Source: CAZMVY01 sp964617875
Lineage (GTDB): Bacteria > Planctomycetota > Phycisphaerae > UBA1845 > PWPN01
DNA length: 47,031 bases
NCBI GenBank assembly: GCA_964617875.1
Contig: CAZUAI010000042.1
Span: forward strand, 1 to 47,031
Reading direction: 5' to 3'
Part shown: positions 16,044-24,418 of the stretch, one piece after another
How positions within the stretch are numbered: position 1 is the stretch's first letter
How the letters are laid out: every line of letters starts with the position of its first letter
Program-made: the position numbers and the translations under genes
Notes under the pieces: model-generated
Told to the model about the DNA's origin: nothing
What the model saw: the letters and a program-made list of their open reading frames with translations, nothing else
The model's database searches: none

Positions 16044-17114
16044 ATGCAGCAATTCACCCCCCGCTGGATCGCGCTTCTGCTCATCACCGCCATCGCGATC
16101 TACCTCTGCTGGCTGGTGATACAGCCGTTCGTGTTCGTCCTCCTGTGGGCGACGGTGCTGGCGATTGCGGCATACCCGCTGCACCGGCGACTGCGGAGGT
16201 GGGGCCGGGGGCCGGCGATCAGCGCGGCGCTGACGACCCTGTTCGTCCTGCTCGCGCTGCTGCTGCCGCTGGCGTTCATCGTCACGGCCCTCGTGGGCGA
16301 GGCGGTCCCCGCGGCACAGAACCTGCAGGCCGCGCTGCGCAGACTGCTCGACCCGGACGCGCCGGCGATCCGGTGGATCGACCAGCGCGTGGACATCGAC
16401 CCGTATCTCGATCCGGCGTTCCTGGCCGGCCGGCTGAAGACCGTCACGGCGACGGTCGCGCGGAGCACGATCGGCGCGGTCGGCAGCGTGCTCGAGGTGT
16501 GCATCCAGGTCGTGTTCGTGCTGTTTGCGTTGTATTACCTGCTGCGGGACTCGGACCGGATCGTCGCGGCGCTGCGCGATTTCATTCCGCTCGGCACGGA
16601 CGAGGCCGACCGCATCCTGCGGCGGTCGCGGGACGTGATCTCGGCGAGCCTGTATGGCATCCTCGTCATCGCGGCCATCCAGGGGGCGCTGGGCGGGCTG
16701 GCGTTCTGGTTCCTGGGGCTGTCCTCGCCGCTGCTCTGGGGTGTGACGATGTTCTTCCTGTCGATGATCCCGATGGCCGGGGCGTTCCTGGTGTGGGTGC
16801 CGGCGGCGATCTACCTGCTGGCGACGGGCTTCTGGGGCAAGGCCCTGATCCTGACCCTGTGGGGCGCCGGGGCGATCGGCTCGGTGGACAACTTCCTGCG
16901 CCCGCGCCTCGTCGGCGAGCGAACGAAGCTGCACGAGCTGGTGATCTTCTTTTCCGTCCTCGGCGGGCTCCAGGTCTTCGGCGTGCTGGGGCTGGTCGTC
17001 GGGCCGGTGGTCGTCGCGATCACGCTGACGCTGATCGACGTGTTCCGTCACGTCGGCGCCGCGTCGGCACCCTCCGCGGGACCGCAAGCGAACGCGGGAC
17101 CGGGCCCGTCGTAA
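16044..17114 (+). CDS. AI-2E family (PerM/YdiK-type) transporter
   Basis: This 356-residue inner-membrane protein has the family layout: paired spans at 8-45, a span at 62-90, a soluble segment with the long VDIDPYLDPAFLAGRLKTVTA helix, then a cluster of five spans ending VLGLVVGPVVVAITLTLIDVF. Motifs IFFSVLGGLQVFGVLGLVVGP and DNFLRPRLVGERTKLHELV are diagnostic of the AI-2E exporter superfamily. Substrate unknown; members move autoinducer-2, ions or act in stress. Start is the ATG at 16044. Confidence 0.9.
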   Translation: MQQFTPRWIALLLITAIAIYLCWLVIQPFVFVLLWATVLAIAAYPLHRRLRRWGRGPAISAALTTLFVLLALLLPLAFIVTALVGEAVPAAQNLQAALRRLLDPDAPAIRWIDQRVDIDPYLDPAFLAGRLKTVTATVARSTIGAVGSVLEVCIQVVFVLFALYYLLRDSDRIVAALRDFIPLGTDEADRILRRSRDVISASLYGILVIAAIQGALGGLAFWFLGLSSPLLWGVTMFFLSMIPMAGAFLVWVPAAIYLLATGFWGKALILTLWGAGAIGSVDNFLRPRLVGERTKLHELVIFFSVLGGLQVFGVLGLVVGPVVVAITLTLIDVFRHVGAASAPSAGPQANAGPGPS

Positions 17115-17214
17115 CGCCGTTCCGGCAGAAGATACCGGGCGAGCGCAGAACAAAGCCAAGGCATGCCTCGCGACCTGCCCTGGCATGGGGATCGCCTCTC
17201 TGGCGGGGCCGGGC

Positions 17215-17472
17215 TTACGCCTGCCGGGTGTGCTTGTGTGCCTTGTGGCTCTTCTTGTGGGCCACTTTCTGGCTTGCCTTGGCCTTCTTGCCGTGGTGGG
17301 CCGCCTTGGCGTGCTTGTGCTTCGCTTTCGCGTGTTTCTTCGCGTGGCGATGCGCGACCTTCTTGCTCGCCGTCGGCGCGGCCGTGTCGCTCCGGGTCAT
17401 GGCCGGCGCCGTGCCCGCCGTACCGAGGGCCGCGATCAACGTCGCGAGAAGGACCTTCCGGATTCCGTTCAC
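17215..17472 (-). CDS. Secreted His/Lys/Ala-rich peptide
   Basis: This small protein has a signal peptide (RKVLLATLIAALGTAGTAPA) and a mature part of about 60 residues made almost only of Lys, His and Ala (16 Lys, 11 His), e.g. AHRHAKKHAKAKHKHAKAAH. That is strongly basic and a good candidate for metal, polyanion or cell-wall binding. No family was recognised; histone-like Ala/Lys repeats are a compositional parallel only. SD AGGAGG lies 2 bases before ATG 17478 but 8 before GTG 17472, so the GTG start is preferred. Stands alone, convergent with the AI-2E gene. Confidence 0.7.
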   Translation of the reverse strand: MNGIRKVLLATLIAALGTAGTAPAMTRSDTAAPTASKKVAHRHAKKHAKAKHKHAKAAHHGKKAKASQKVAHKKSHKAHKHTRQA

Positions 17473-17538
17473 GTACATAACCTCCTGTTCGCTTGTGCAG
17501 GATCCGCCGGGGACTTGTATCCCGCTGCGCCGGTCGCC

Positions 17539-17832
17539 TCATCCCCCGACCGGTTTGAGGACTACGCCGTCCTCCATGACGGTCAACACGTTCGCCGGGG
17601 CGAATGCCGCACCAATACCGACACAATCATACGTACGCCCGTCGGCGACTGCAAGTTCGCAACGCCGAACGGCCTCGGATTCGAGCGATTCAAGGAGCGC
17701 CCCGGTCCGGTCGAAACCGGACGACGCATGCCGTGCAGCCGACAAGCACACGTCCCTCAGGTGGAGGTCGAGCCTGACGTCCGCTGCCGGCCGCGCCGTG
17801 CCATCCGCCCTCCACCGGCCGGGCGCCCGCAC
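17539..17832 (-). CDS. Hypothetical protein, atypical codon use
   Basis: A frame on the minus strand reads LESEAVRRCELAVADGRT, then YDCVGIGAAFAPANVLTVME and ends DGVVLKPVGG. It looks protein-like, and the third-position G+C is well below that of the neighbours, which argues against a mere shadow of the GC-rich ilvD leader. No start is convincing: GTG 17832 is used and the part before residue 30 is low-complexity. It could be a remnant of a transferred gene. Low confidence. Confidence 0.25.
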   Translation of the reverse strand: MRAPGRWRADGTARPAADVRLDLHLRDVCLSAARHASSGFDRTGALLESLESEAVRRCELAVADGRTYDCVGIGAAFAPANVLTVMEDGVVLKPVGG

Positions 17833-17889
17833 GCTGCCCCCCGCCTTCCGGCAGGAAATGCCGGGCGCGACGCAACGTCGGGAGCGTGC

Positions 17890-17919
17890 TTGTGCGGCCT
17901 CCTTTTCTCCCCTTATGAT
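17890..17919 (+). promoter_or_regulatory. Candidate ilvD promoter
   Basis: TATGAT (17914-17919) matches the -10 consensus at five of six places, and TTGTGC sits 18 bp upstream. It lies 31 bp ahead of the ilvD start, with the SD AAAGGAGG between. The -35 is weak. Confidence 0.4.
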
Positions 17920-17950
17920 AGGGGGGTTCAGGCCACCAAAGGAGGCATCC

Positions 17951-19756
17951 ATGCGCAGCGACACGATCAAGAAGGGTTTCGAGAGGGCGCCCCATCGCAG
18001 CCTGCTCCGGGCGACGGGGAACTTCCGCGACGGGGACGAGAACAAGCCGTTCATCGCCGTCTGCAACAGTTACGTGGACATCATTCCCGGCCACGCGCAC
18101 CTGAACGAGGTCGGCCAGTTCATCAAGCAGTGCGTCCGCGAGGCCGGCGGCGTGCCGTTCGTCTTCGACACGATCGGCGTGGACGACGGCATCGCCATGG
18201 GCCACGCGGGCATGAAATACTCCCTGCCCTCGCGCGAGCTGATCGCCGACAGCGTCGAGACCATGCTTCAGGCCCACTGCTTCGACGGCATGATCTGCAT
18301 CCCGAACTGCGACAAGATCATCCCCGGCATGCTCATGGCCGCCATGCGGTGCAACATCCCCACGATCTTCGTCTCCGGCGGGCCGATGGAGGCCGGCCGC
18401 CTGCCCGACGGGAGACTGGTGGACCTCATCACCGTCTTCGAGGGCGTCGGCGCGCGGAAGGTCGGCAAGATCGGCGATGCCGAGCTGAAAACCCTCGAGG
18501 AGTTCGGCTGCCCGACCTGCGGGTCGTGCTCGGGCATGTTCACGGCGAACTCGATGAACTGCCTCTCGGAGGCCCTCGGCATGGCGCTGCCCGGCAACGG
18601 CACCGTCCTCGCGACGAGCGAGGACCGCAAGAGGCTCTACCGCAAGGCCGCGCAGCAGGTCGTCGAGCTGGTCCGGCGCGACATCAAGCCGCGGGACATC
18701 GCCACGTTCGACGCCTTCTGCAACGCGATGGTGCTCGACATGGCGATGGGCGGCTCGACGAACACCCTGCTGCACACCCTGGCGATCGCGAAGGAGGCGG
18801 ACGTCCCGTTCACGATGGACCACATCAACGATCTGGCGAACCGCACGCCGAACATCTGCAGGGTCTCGCCCAGCTCCCGGTACCACCTCGAGGACGTCCA
18901 CCGCGCCGGCGGCATCCACACGATCCTCGGCGAGGTCCGCCGCGGCTGCCCCGGGCTGATCCGCGAAACGTGCGTCACCGTCACCGGCAGGACGCTCGGC
19001 GAGAACATCGACGAATACGACATCCGCGGCCACAAGGCGACGGCCGAGGCGCTCGAACTGGCCGCCGTCGGCCCCGGCGGGCAGCGGCTCGCGGCCGGAT
19101 CGAGCATCAGGCGGACGCACAAGTCGATCCGGGAGCTGACGCCGAAAGACCTCGGCTTCGACCCGTTCGACTGCATCCGCCCCGTCGCGAACGCCTACAC
19201 CAGGACCGGCGGACTGGCGATCCTCTACGGGAACATCGCCCCGCAGGGCGGCGTGGTGAAGACGGCCGGCGTGATCGAGGGCATGAAGCGGTTCGAGGGC
19301 GAGGCGATCCTCTTCGAATCGCAGGAAGACGCGTGCGAGGGCATCCTGGCGGGCAAGGTGAAGGCGGGCCACGTGGTCGTGATCCGTTACGAGGGCCCGC
19401 GCGGCGGCCCGGGCATGCAGGAGATGCTCGCCCCCACGAGCTACATCATGGGCCAGGGCCTCGGCGACAAGGTCGCGCTCATCACCGACGGACGATTCAG
19501 CGGCGGGACGCGCGGGGCGTGCGTCGGCCACATCTCGCCGGAGGCGGCCGAGGGCGGCCCGATCGCCCTGCTGCAGAACGGCGACCGCATCCGCATCGAC
19601 ATCCCGGCGTGCAGGCTCGAGGTGCTCGTGCCCGAGGCGGAACTCGCCAGACGCAAGGCCGCGTGGAAACCCCCGGCCCCCCGGATGGACTTCGGCTGGC
19701 TCCGCCGCTACCAGAAACAGGTGACCAACGCCGCCCAGGGCGCGGTGCTGATGTAA
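17951..19756 (+). CDS. ilvD: Dihydroxy-acid dehydratase
   Basis: The enzyme dehydrates 2,3-dihydroxy-isovalerate and -methylvalerate in valine/isoleucine synthesis and belongs to the IlvD/Edd family with an iron-sulfur cluster. Cluster cysteines are in PNCDKIIPGML and GCPTCGSCSGMFTANSMNC. AMGGSTNTLLH, GGVVKTAGVIE, VIRYEGPRGGPGMQEML and ALITDGRFSGGTRG are all present. Length is 601 residues against about 555-560 in common IlvD; a roughly 40-residue insertion (near DEYDIRGHKATAEALELAAV to SIRELTPKDLGFDPFDC) explains it. Sugar-acid dehydratases in the family are an alternative. SD AAAGGAGG before ATG 17951. glnD follows after 28 bp. Confidence 0.9.
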   Translation: MRSDTIKKGFERAPHRSLLRATGNFRDGDENKPFIAVCNSYVDIIPGHAHLNEVGQFIKQCVREAGGVPFVFDTIGVDDGIAMGHAGMKYSLPSRELIADSVETMLQAHCFDGMICIPNCDKIIPGMLMAAMRCNIPTIFVSGGPMEAGRLPDGRLVDLITVFEGVGARKVGKIGDAELKTLEEFGCPTCGSCSGMFTANSMNCLSEALGMALPGNGTVLATSEDRKRLYRKAAQQVVELVRRDIKPRDIATFDAFCNAMVLDMAMGGSTNTLLHTLAIAKEADVPFTMDHINDLANRTPNICRVSPSSRYHLEDVHRAGGIHTILGEVRRGCPGLIRETCVTVTGRTLGENIDEYDIRGHKATAEALELAAVGPGGQRLAAGSSIRRTHKSIRELTPKDLGFDPFDCIRPVANAYTRTGGLAILYGNIAPQGGVVKTAGVIEGMKRFEGEAILFESQEDACEGILAGKVKAGHVVVIRYEGPRGGPGMQEMLAPTSYIMGQGLGDKVALITDGRFSGGTRGACVGHISPEAAEGGPIALLQNGDRIRIDIPACRLEVLVPEAELARRKAAWKPPAPRMDFGWLRRYQKQVTNAAQGAVLM

Positions 19757-19784
19757 CCGCTCTCCTGTCGTTGTATGAGGGCCC

Positions 19785-22421
19785 ATGGGACCGAACGCGG
19801 CTGTACCGCCTGGGGACGGATCGACCGTTCAGCAGCTCAAGGGTGAGTTCGCCGCAGGCGCGAAGGCGATCCAGGCCCGGCACGACGCCGGGGCGGCCGG
19901 CGGCGAAGTGATCGCTGCGATCACGCAGCTGTGCGACCGGCTCGTCACGCGCGCCTACGCGGCGGCCCTGGGCGACGTCGCGCCACAGGATCGCCTGGCG
20001 ATCGGGCAGGAGCTGACGATCGCAGCCGTCGGCGGATTCGGGCGGGCGGAACTCGCGCCCCACTCCGACATCGATCTGCTCTTCCTGCACGCGCCGACGG
20101 CGTCGCCGGTCGTCGCGCCCTTCATCGCGAGGCTCGTGCGCGACCTGTGGGACATCGGGATGCGCCTGTCGCAGGGCGTCCAGACGCCGGAGGGCGCCGT
20201 GTCGCTGGCCGGTCGGGACTTCAAGGCGCGGACCTCGCTCAACCACGCCCGCCGTCTCGCCGGGAGCGAACCGCTCTTCGATGAGTTGCGCCGCCGGCTC
20301 GGCGAACTCGCCGCGTCCACGTCGATCACGCGCTTCCTCAACGAGGCCCTGGCCGTCCGCTCGCGCGAACACTCCGACTACCACGCCGAAACGGTCTACC
20401 TGCTTGAGCCCAACGTAAAGAAGAGCCCCGGCGCCCTGCGCGACGTCCACCTGTTCGGCTGGCTCGCCCTGGCACGCTACGGAACGGACGATGCGCAGGC
20501 GCTCGTGCGCCAGGGCGTCCTCAAGCCCGACGACGCCGGCGCCCTCGCGGCCGCCGCGGAGTTCCTCCGCCGGATCCGCAACGAGCTTCACTACCGCGCC
20601 CGGGCGGCGCAGGATGTGCTCGGCCGCGACGAGCAGGTCCGGCTGGCCGCCTGGCTCGGCTTCGAGCCGGCCGGCCCGCTGCTCGGCGTCGAGCGGTTCA
20701 TGCAGCAATACTACCTCCAGACGACGACCGTGTACGACATCGTGATGCGGATGGTCGAGCGGCTGCGGAGCGAGGCCCGCCGTCCGACCGCGCTCGAGCG
20801 GTCCGCCGCGCAGCGGCTGGGCGGGCACTTCGTCCTGAAGGCGGACTGCGTCGGCATCGACCCGGCGGCGCCGCCCGAACTCCTCGACGATGCGATGAAC
20901 GTGCTCGAGCTGTTCGACCTGGCCCGCCGTCACGGCCGCCCGGTCGAACCGGCGAGCTTCGAGGCCGTGCGCGAGGCCGTTCCGCGGGCCGCGATCACGC
21001 CGGCGACGCTGACGCGATTTCTGGCGTGCCTGGCCGAGCCGATCGGCATCGGCGCCTTCCTGCGCAACCTCCACCGGACCGGCCTGCTCTGCCGCCTGCT
21101 GCCGGCGTTCGAGCACGCCCGCTGCCTCATCCAGTTCAACGTCTTCCACCACTACACGGTGGACGAGCACTCGATCCGCGCCGTCGAGATGGCGGCACGC
21201 CGGCAGGACGATCCCGGCCCGCTCGGACAGGCCTACCGCGAGACGCACCGCAAGGACCTGCTGCACCTGGCGCTGCTGCTCCACGATCTCGGCAAGGGCC
21301 TCGGCGACGACCACTGCGAAGTCGGACGCGAAATCGCCGAGGAGACGGCCCGCCGCTTCGACCTCTCCGCGGACGACCGGCACCTGGTCGTGTATCTCGT
21401 GCACGAGCACCTGCTGATGGCGCACACGTCGCTCCGCCGCGACATCGCGGACGTCAAGACCGTCGTCCGGTTCGCGCGGAGCGTCGCCACGCCGAAGGCC
21501 CTCCGCATGCTCTACCTGCTGACGGCGGCCGACACGGAGGCCGTCGCGCCCGGCGAGTGGACGGCGTGGAAGGAATCGCTCCTCAGCGAACTGTATTTCC
21601 GCGCCGCCGAGGAGCTGACGGGCACGGCGCCCGTCGCCGACGAGGAGGCCCGGGCGCGGGCGATCCGCGAGCGGCTGGCCAACGTCTTCGGCGAGACGTT
21701 CCCGCCGGTGTGGCTGGGAACGCAGCTCGCGGCGATGCCGTTCGGCTATCTGCTGGCGACCGAGCCGGAGCGCGTCGAGGCGCACCTCCACGCGCTGCGC
21801 GACTACCAGCCCGGAACGGTGCGGGTCCTGTCGGAGTACGATCCCCCGACACGCCTCAGCACCTGCACGGTCATCACCCGCGAGGAGATCACGCCGGGCA
21901 TCTTCTCGAAGGTCACGGGCGTGCTGGCGGCGTCCGGCTTTCAGATCGTCGATGCGCAGATCGTCACCCGCTCCGACGGCGTCGTGATCGACACGTTCCG
22001 CGGTACGGACGCCGACTTCGCCGACGAGGCGCCGCCCGACCGCAAGGCCGAGATCGCGCAGCGGATCGAGGATGTCCTCTGCGGCCGCGAGACCGTCGAG
22101 TCGCTCCTGGCACGGCGGGGCCGGCCGATCGGCGCCGGCGCCCGAGGCGTCCCGGCCGAGCCGCCGCAGGTCGAGATCGACACGGACAGCTCGGACCGGT
22201 TCACGATCATCGACGTCTTCGCGGAGGACCGCCCGGGCCTGCTCTACACGATCGCCCGGACGCTGTTCGAATGCGGCCTGTCGGTGTACTCCGCGCGGAT
22301 CTCCACGCACTACGACCAGGTCGTGGACGCCTTCTACGTGACCGCGAGGGACGGCACGCGCGTGACGGACCCGGCGCACCTCGACGACATTCGGCGACGG
22401 CTGCTGGAGTCATTGGGGTAG
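19785..22421 (+). CDS. glnD: [Protein-PII] uridylyltransferase / uridylyl-removing enzyme
   Basis: The 878-residue GlnD senses glutamine and uridylylates or deuridylylates PII. Domains in order: nucleotidyltransferase with GGFGRAELAPHSDIDLLFL (residues 83-101, catalytic Asp95 and Asp97), the central linker region, an HD hydrolase domain at about 455-580 (VDEHSIRAVE, LLHDLGKGLGDDH, HEHLLMAH), and two C-terminal ACT domains (TVITREEITPGIFSKVTGVL and FTIIDVFAEDRPGLLYTIAR). Length is normal. No glnB or glnA is in the window. It shares a transcript with ilvD, linking nitrogen status and branched-chain synthesis. Start ATG 19785. Confidence 0.94.
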   Translation: MGPNAAVPPGDGSTVQQLKGEFAAGAKAIQARHDAGAAGGEVIAAITQLCDRLVTRAYAAALGDVAPQDRLAIGQELTIAAVGGFGRAELAPHSDIDLLFLHAPTASPVVAPFIARLVRDLWDIGMRLSQGVQTPEGAVSLAGRDFKARTSLNHARRLAGSEPLFDELRRRLGELAASTSITRFLNEALAVRSREHSDYHAETVYLLEPNVKKSPGALRDVHLFGWLALARYGTDDAQALVRQGVLKPDDAGALAAAAEFLRRIRNELHYRARAAQDVLGRDEQVRLAAWLGFEPAGPLLGVERFMQQYYLQTTTVYDIVMRMVERLRSEARRPTALERSAAQRLGGHFVLKADCVGIDPAAPPELLDDAMNVLELFDLARRHGRPVEPASFEAVREAVPRAAITPATLTRFLACLAEPIGIGAFLRNLHRTGLLCRLLPAFEHARCLIQFNVFHHYTVDEHSIRAVEMAARRQDDPGPLGQAYRETHRKDLLHLALLLHDLGKGLGDDHCEVGREIAEETARRFDLSADDRHLVVYLVHEHLLMAHTSLRRDIADVKTVVRFARSVATPKALRMLYLLTAADTEAVAPGEWTAWKESLLSELYFRAAEELTGTAPVADEEARARAIRERLANVFGETFPPVWLGTQLAAMPFGYLLATEPERVEAHLHALRDYQPGTVRVLSEYDPPTRLSTCTVITREEITPGIFSKVTGVLAASGFQIVDAQIVTRSDGVVIDTFRGTDADFADEAPPDRKAEIAQRIEDVLCGRETVESLLARRGRPIGAGARGVPAEPPQVEIDTDSSDRFTIIDVFAEDRPGLLYTIARTLFECGLSVYSARISTHYDQVVDAFYVTARDGTRVTDPAHLDDIRRRLLESLG

Positions 22422-22530
22422 TTCGTTGTCCGTTGTCAGTTGTTCGTTGTCCGTTGCGGCACGTGTAGGGCACGGTCGCCGCCCGCGCCAGCGGGCAAGA
22501 CCTGCCGCCTCCGGCTGCATCGCTCCCTCG
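22421..22530. repeat. Repeat cluster at the glnD 3' end
   Basis: GTTCGTTGTCCGTTG is repeated at 22421 and 22442 (period 21). It is followed by GTAGGGCACGGTCGCCGCCC with the hairpin GCCCGC-gcca-GCGGGC, a family that recurs in three partial copies at 41863-41960. The cluster separates the converging glnD and permease genes. Confidence 0.75.
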
Positions 22531-22532
22531 CT

Positions 22533-23516
22533 CTACTCCTTCAACCCCGTCGTCGCCACGCCCGCCAGGAACGCACGCTGGAAGCAGATGAACAGCAGCG
22601 CGATCGGCAGGACCGTCAGGGCGCTGACCGCCATCAGGTAGTTCTCCTTCGTGACGTACTGCTCCATGAACCGCAGCAGCGCGATCGGCAGCGTGAACCG
22701 GCCGGGCGAATCGAGCACGACCAGCGGCCAGAGGAAGCTGTTCCAGCTCGCCATGAACGTGAAGATGCCCAGCGTCGCCATCGCCGGCCGGCAGAGCGGC
22801 AGCGCGACCTGGACGAACGTCCGCCATTCGCCGGCGCCGTCGATGCGGGCGGCCTCCAGCAGCGAGTCGGGAACGCCCAGGAAAAACTGCCGCATGAGAA
22901 ACACGCCGAACGCCAGCGGCATCGCCGGCAGGATCAGCGCGAGCCACGTGTCGTACAGGCCGAGCCGCGTGATCGTGACGAAATTCGGCACCATCGTCAC
23001 CTGCCCGGGCACCATGAGCGTCGCGAGGACCGCCGCGAACCACCACCGCGAGCCGCGGAACCGGTGCTTGGCGAAGGCGTAGCCCGCCATCGCGGAAATC
23101 AGGATCGTCAGCAGCGTGGTGACGACGGCGACGCCGGCGCTGACGAGCAGGTTCGGCGTCAGCCCCCGGCGGTACCACGGCAGATGGCCCTGCGGCTGCT
23201 CGGAGTACATCCACGCGTCGGGGAAGTTCCGCCAGTGCCACGTCGCCGGCAGCAGGCCGGGCCTGCCGAACGCGGCCTCGTCCTTGCACGCCGTCGCCAC
23301 CATGAAGAAGAACGGAAAGAGCATGGCGACGGCAGACAGCAGCAACACCACATGCACCAGAATGCGGCCGGGCCGACGAGTGTCCCCGGCTCCGAAGGAG
23401 CGACGGTCTGCCGCCCGGGGCGTAAGCCTCCGGATGCCGGAAGACCGCGATTCAGCAAGCCCCAGCGGGGCGACAGAGGGCTTTGCCCCTTCGAGGCAGG
23501 TCGGATGCTCCCTCAT
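22533..23516 (-). CDS. Sugar ABC transporter permease, MalG/CUT1 type
   Basis: This 327-residue permease has six spans and the EAA loop EAARIDGAGEWRTFVQVALP, typical of the second CUT1 permease (MalG/UgpE). Its core begins at about residue 48 with ILVHVVLLLSAVAMLFPFFFM. Residues 6-45 (EGAKPSVAPLGL to RSFGAGDT) are encoded by a dispersed repeat, an in-phase addition not expected in the family. ATG 23516 overlaps the preceding stop by 4 bp. No ATPase is next to the cluster; a shared MsmK/UgpC-type ATPase elsewhere is likely. Confidence 0.9.
   Translation of the reverse strand: MREHPTCLEGAKPSVAPLGLAESRSSGIRRLTPRAADRRSFGAGDTRRPGRILVHVVLLLSAVAMLFPFFFMVATACKDEAAFGRPGLLPATWHWRNFPDAWMYSEQPQGHLPWYRRGLTPNLLVSAGVAVVTTLLTILISAMAGYAFAKHRFRGSRWWFAAVLATLMVPGQVTMVPNFVTITRLGLYDTWLALILPAMPLAFGVFLMRQFFLGVPDSLLEAARIDGAGEWRTFVQVALPLCRPAMATLGIFTFMASWNSFLWPLVVLDSPGRFTLPIALLRFMEQYVTKENYLMAVSALTVLPIALLFICFQRAFLAGVATTGLKE
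23395..23490 (-). repeat. Family A repeat inside the MalG-type permease gene
   Basis: This copy has GCGACGGTCTG (23400-23410) and CGTAAGCC in common with 41985-42012, plus CGGTCT/AGACCG outer arms and a terminal GCCCCAGCGGGGCGACAGAG block. It encodes the unusual N-terminal extension of the permease. Confidence 0.7.
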
Positions 23517-24418
23517 CGCGCCTCCCTCCGCATCAGCGCCCACTGCACCACGGTCCACAGGAGGATGATCGCGAACAGGATGTACGACAGCGCACAGGCG
23601 TAGCCCATGCGGAACCGCACATACGCCTCGTCATAGATCATGCTGACCAGCACCGTCGTCGCGTAGCCGGGCCCGCCGCGGGTCATCACGTACACCTGGT
23701 CGAAGACCTGGAACGACCCGATGAACGCCGTCACGAGCACGAAGAGCGTCGTCGGCCGGAGCAGCGGCCACGTGATGTGAACGAACCGCCGCCACCCTCC
23801 GGCCCCGTCCACCTCGGCCGCCTCGTAATACGACCGCGGGATCGCCGACAGACCCGCCAGGAAGATCACCATGCCGTAGCCGAAGCCCTTCCACACGCTC
23901 ATCGCCATGATGATGCGGAACGCCCACTTCGGATCGGCCATCCACGCCCGCGGCTCGACGCCCACCGCCCGCAGCAGCGGGTTCACCACGCCGACGTGCT
24001 CGCTGAACATCCAGCTCCAGACCATCGACACGACGACCATCGACACGAGCACGGGAAAGAAGAACACGCCGCGGTACACGGCCCGGCCGGCGAGCTTCCG
24101 ATTCAGCAGCAGCGCCGCCGCGAGCGCCAGCACGAGCCCGGCCGGCACCGTGACGACCGCGTACACGACCGTGTTCCACAACGCCGTCCGGAACAGCGGC
24201 GAGCCGAACGCCCGCGTGTAGTTCTCCAGCCCGCACCACGCCGGACGGCCGACGATCTGCCACCGGCAGAAGCTCATCGCCAGCGAGTAGACGATCGGCC
24301 AGAACGAGAACAGACCGACCAGCACGAGGCACGGCAGCGCGAAAAGGAACCCCGGGCCGACGAGCCTTCGGCCCCTCGAACCGCCGCCGGCCGGACTGTG
24401 CGAATCGCCGGTCGCCAT
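23513..24418 (-). CDS. Sugar ABC transporter permease, MalF/CUT1 type
   Basis: The product has 301 residues. After a short hydrophilic start comes VGPGFLFALPCLVLVGLFSFWPIVYSLAMSF, typical of MalF/UgpA/LacF. The EAA loop is EAAEVDGAGGWRRFVHITWP, followed by FQVFDQVYVMTRGGPGYATTV, diagnostic of this half. ATG 24418 shares one base with the stop of the binding-protein gene (TGATG), so the three genes are coupled. Confidence 0.92.
   Translation of the reverse strand: MATGDSHSPAGGGSRGRRLVGPGFLFALPCLVLVGLFSFWPIVYSLAMSFCRWQIVGRPAWCGLENYTRAFGSPLFRTALWNTVVYAVVTVPAGLVLALAAALLLNRKLAGRAVYRGVFFFPVLVSMVVVSMVWSWMFSEHVGVVNPLLRAVGVEPRAWMADPKWAFRIIMAMSVWKGFGYGMVIFLAGLSAIPRSYYEAAEVDGAGGWRRFVHITWPLLRPTTLFVLVTAFIGSFQVFDQVYVMTRGGPGYATTVLVSMIYDEAYVRFRMGYACALSYILFAIILLWTVVQWALMRREAR

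Noticed and set aside
17890..17950. T-box or other leader regulation of ilvD
   Set aside because: The gap is short and no T-box, leader peptide with Leu/Val/Ile codons, or terminator fold was found.
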